From contig KZ627149.1 in NCBI GenBank assembly GCA_002917775.1, positions 995,497 through 1,059,496 on the forward strand: a stretch of 64,000 nt of DNA, written 5' to 3'. The stretch is from Glaciozyma antarctica PI12 (Eukaryota; Basidiomycota; Microbotryomycetes; Kriegeriales; Camptobasidiaceae). A program made the position numbers and the translations under genes. Under the pieces are notes generated by a model. That model saw only the letters and a list, made by a program, of their open reading frames with translations. It was not told where the DNA came from and ran no database searches. Position 1 is the stretch's first letter. Every line of letters starts with the position of its first letter. Shown here in pieces: positions 61,008 to 64,000 of this stretch.

Positions 61008-63439
61008 CTACCACCTGTCAATCCCCTTCATCCCTACCTGCTCCTCGCTCAGCTTCTGCAGTCTCGCGAGAATCTCGCGATAACTCTCCCGCAGCAGCGA
61101 TACTTGAAGAGAAGCCTGGAGCAGGACCATCGGCGCGGCGTGATAGCTGTAGGGCTGGTGGTTCTCCACGACATGCACCGTCTAAAAAAGCATTCGAGCA
61201 TTAGCGGTGCTCGAGTCGTAAAGGAGGAGGACCGACCATCTGCTTCCAGGTGCGACAAACGCTGTCGAGCGAAGGCTTGCACGATTCGCAGATGAACCCG
61301 TTTCCGATAGCGTCCAAGTCTTCCTTTGTCACCGACTCCTCCTCGAGATCCGCGATCTGGACGAGCTGCTGGACGAACCGCATGCAGTCGCCGCTGACTC
61401 GGTACGAGGATATCTCAAGGCTCGGAGAGTCGTGACGAAGAGGCTGGGGCGCTCCTCGGGGGATGGAAGAGTGGTGAGCGAGCACGGCGAAGGTGAATGG
61501 TCCGCCGCGACAGTCGAAGAGGGAGGAGGGGCGGCCGAGGAGAGCGTCGACGATGTTGGGAGAATAGGGAGGGAATTCCGGGAAGTCGGCAGGGAGGGTC
61601 GGAGGTGTCGTGCCAGCTTGGAGGGTGGCGAGGAGGAGCGCAAAGAGCCCTTCTTTGAGCGTCTTGATCTTGTCGTCGATCTCCTGCGCGAGCGAAGGGA
61701 GGACGTCGACGAGGGTGGACGTTTCGTCGAAGATGGCGTCCTCGGGATCCCACAACAGCTTGATACAGTCGAGCTCTTCGAACTCTTGCCGAGAGGGTAG
61801 AGGTCCTGCGTAGCTCCCGAGAGGTTCGCCTCCTGCGACGAGGGTGGCGTACTGCTTGCGAACTTGCTGAAGCCGCGTGTTCCTGGCGTTCTTCAGGTCG
61901 TTCGCGACGCGCTTAGCCTTTTCGCTCGTGAGGAACTGCTCGAGAGCTGGCTTGATCGAGTTCCAGGCTGCGAGCGTCGTCTGCTTCAGCATCACGGGTT
62001 GCGACGAGAAAGACGAACCTCGAGTAGAAAGAGGCTTCGCCACGTTGACGAACTTGTTGCGTTCCCAACTCCGGGGAGCGAAGCTGCAGCACGCGGTCAG
62101 CTTGAGACAGGGCAGCGGCGACGAAAGCGCGTACTCTTCGTCTCCCCAACCGTCGGCGCGGAGACGCTGCTCGATGCTGTAGCAGGTCAGCTTAGATCCA
62201 ACGCATTCAGAGGCGAGGCCACTTACTCGGCTTGCCTAGCAGCTTTGATGCTCGCGCGATCGTCCCATTTCGCGCAACTAAGAGCAGTATCCCACTTCGC
62301 AAGAGCCTTTAAGTCCTGCGGAAACAAGTTAGCGAGACTGAGGCTCTGCCTAATGGGAAGGGGGCAAACCTGATCCCATTGACTCTTCGCGAGCACCATG
62401 TTGTCGATGAACCGTCGTTCGTTGTCCTTCCCGTCACGCTGAGCCTTCTGGAGCAGCGAGCTCATTTCAGTGACGTGGGGAAGGTAGCATTCCTGAGTTT
62501 CTCCCCACTCTAATCGGAAAACGAGATAATCAGCGAAGCCCGACGCCAGCAGCAAAGGCGCGCACTGCTACGAGCTCGCGAGGGGAGACAGCAAGTCGTG
62601 CGGCGGTGAAAGAAAGGCAGGAGTCGAGTTTCAGGTACGATCCTGCGTGCAAGTTGAGGACGATGAGATCAATTACAAGAGAGTAGACGCACTGTTCCTT
62701 TGCGCAAGCGCTGCAGCAGCGAACGCGCAGAGCGAGTGAGACCCCACTAGTCGACTTGCCGCAACACTAAGGCAACAGATACGTCAGCTCTCTTTTCCTC
62801 CACATACTCGCGCGAGAACACTCACGTCGCACTTTCCGCCGAAGAGCAGCTCCGCAAGCTGAACGAGTGAGAAGTCCGTTGCCGTGAGCTTGGAAATGTC
62901 GCTGTTGTGCCGAGCCTGATCCCAAATGAACTCGGAGCTGGTGGACGAGAGGAGTGCGCTGAAGCAGGTGTTGACGTGCGCCAGAGCATAGAGCGTCGCG
63001 AAGTCGGTACAGCGGCAGATCTGGCCTTGAACGTTAGGTGTCGCTCTCCAGCTCGGGGTTGAAGCACGTACTTCGGAGACGATTTCGAGAGGTAGAGCAG
63101 TAAAGCCTTCGTATTTGGACTGTGGGAACCATCAGTCTCGTCTCCCCCTCTTCGATCCGATGAGCACGCACCTTCTTCGTTCTTGCTGGGGCGTTCTTGC
63201 TGGGCTTTGAGGTGCGCTTCTTCTTCGCCGTTCGAGAGAGAGCTGTACGACGCACAAAAGCTTCAGCCTTTGCACAAGGGAGGCGTGTTGTCCTCAAACC
63301 CAGACGCGCTCGGGGACTCTCAATCGAGAGGAGGAACTGAGGGGAGAGACTCACGCGCTGGGATGTACTCGTCGCCCGAGGACTCCTCGTGCTGGGAGGT
63401 CTCTGAGCTCGAGTAGCTTGACTCCTCGTCCGCTTGCAT
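61008..63439 (-). CDS. Family-B F-box protein, copy B2
   Basis: Paralogue of B1. The start at 63439 gives MQADEESSYSSSETSQHEES, an intron, KKKRTSKPSKNAPARTKK, then the F-box (SKYEGFTALPLEIVSEICRC, FATLYALAHVNTCFSALLSS, EFIWDQARHNSDIS). The zinc element spans an intron: GKCD-CCGKSTSGVSLALRVR, then CCSACAKEQ. Later exons: ECYLPHVTEMSSLLQKAQRD, ALAKWDTALSCAKWDDRAS, QRLRADGWGDEEYAL, AWNSIKPALEQFLTSEKAKR, a globular middle (IFDETSTLVDVLPSLAQEID), VTKEDLDAIGNGFICESCKP and CRTWKQM-TVHVVENHQPYSY, ending MKGIDRW at 61008-61010. Ordered and open throughout; the best family-B copy. Source of the inverted remnant at 26.2-26.5 kb. Head-to-head with A4. Confidence 0.78.
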
Positions 63440-63562
63440 CGTTTGGGGTGAGTGGGGAGAGCAAGGAGGGCGGCAGACGCGGAAGTTGGCGGGGAGGCGC
63501 TCGCACCCTTCGACGCGAATCCGAGGCGGCCCTTATCCTCCTCCTTCCTGCTCAGTTTCGAT
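63440..63562. promoter_or_regulatory. Bidirectional promoter of the B2/A4 pair
   Basis: 123 bp between two start codons on opposite strands. This region is missing from the inverted copy at 26 kb. No single site was identified. Confidence 0.6.
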
Positions 63563-64000
63563 ATGGCACCCCAGACTCGCACCAAGAAGACCAAGACAGC
63601 CAGTGAACCCGCTGCAGACGACGTCCCTGCTCCTCAGCTGTCTGGAGTCCTCACTCGCCTGGTGAGTCCGACCCGCCTCAGCTCGTGTTGGGCAACTTCA
63701 GACGTGCTCACCAGAACCGCTCGCGCAGCCTGTCGAGACTCTCATCGACATCCTCCCTCAGTGCGACCCGACAAGTGCTGTCAGGCTCCTCCGTACGTGC
63801 AGGGCTCTTCGGCAGCTCGCCACTCAGGTTCGTCGCGTCTGTCCTCCTCCACGAAGACTAGAGTTGATACGGGCTTCGCAGAACGAAAGCTTCGTCTACC
63901 GCAAGCTCTACCACGCTACGCTCGCTCTCGTCCCGCGCAAGACCTACCACGCAGTCTACTCGCCAGCGAAGAACAAGTCCGCCAAGAAGGGCGAGGTCGT
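63563..64000 (+). CDS. Family-A F-box-like protein, copy A4 (cut by window end)
   Basis: Start MAPQTRTKKTKTASEPAADD, then VPAPQLSGVLTRL, an intron, the F-box-like exon (VETLIDILPQCDPTSAVRLL, RTCRALRQLATQ), another intron, and NESFVYRKLYHATLALVPRK, ending inside SPAKNKSAKKGEVV at the window edge. No lesion is visible in the part present. Bases 63881-63990 are nearly identical to the complement of 25921-26045. The rest lies outside the window. Confidence 0.7.
   Translation, partial: MAPQTRTKKTKTASEPAADDVPAPQLSGVLTRLVSPTRLSSCWATSDVLTRTARAACRDSHRHPPSVRPDKCCQAPPYVQGSSAARHSGSSRLSSSTKTRVDTGFAERKLRLPQALPRYARSRPAQDLPRSLLASEEQVRQEGRGR

Overview
This 64 kb window is GC-rich, gene-dense fungal nuclear DNA. 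Nearly every gene has many short introns of about 45-70 nt, with donors GTGCGT, GTACGT or GTGAGT, a CTGAC/CTAAC branch site and a GCAG acceptor. Protein content fits a basidiomycete yeast of the Rhodotorula/Rhodosporidium (Microbotryomycetes) type: a Mit1/Mi-2-like remodeller, a basidiomycete-type Fks1, and F-box families with a trailing CxxC...CxxC element. I assigned the lineage from gene style and protein similarity without any database search.

Layout. 0.3-5.2 kb: a Rad51-paralogue ATPase converges on a GCNA/SprT-type protease; then an oxidoreductase-like small protein and a tiny spliced reading frame. 5.4-15.4 kb: a large PHD-chromo-SNF2 remodeller converges on an F-box/LRR gene. 15.8-25.1 kb: cell-wall block with a GH72 beta-1,3-glucanosyltransferase directly upstream of FKS1. 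25.5-27.4 kb: damaged stretch with an inverted, internally deleted copy of a paired F-box unit, a truncated short-chain dehydrogenase and an assembly gap (N at 26755) inside a 160-bp duplication. 28-36.3 kb: five minus-strand genes: a multi-pass membrane protein carrying an exact 146-bp duplication, a PRELI/UPS protein, SEH1 and CCA1 (the SDR at 26.5-27.4 kb lies just before them). 36.5-53 kb: MGR2/ROMO1, a lone family-A F-box gene, YSC84/LSB3, TMEM33/POM33, an unrecognised nuclear-type gene, a RasB-type GTPase, mitoribosomal mL43, a second SDR with an in-frame stop, and a citrate synthase ending in SKI.

53.4-64 kb is the most unusual part. It is an array of two F-box-like families on opposite strands: A2(+), B1(-), A3(+), B2(-), A4(+, cut by the window end). 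B1/A3 and B2/A4 are head-to-head pairs separated by only 142 and 123 bp. Both families carry an N-terminal F-box followed by a CxxC-x(~17-19)-CxxC element, so A and B may be old paralogues. Copies range from intact-looking (A1, B1, B2) to clearly damaged (A3, and the 26 kb copy), which looks like birth-and-death evolution of a lineage-specific pair of putative SCF substrate receptors.

Exon boundaries were read by eye from splice motifs and homology of the translated product. Gene ends supported by a stop codon are firm; internal boundaries and some starts are approximate.
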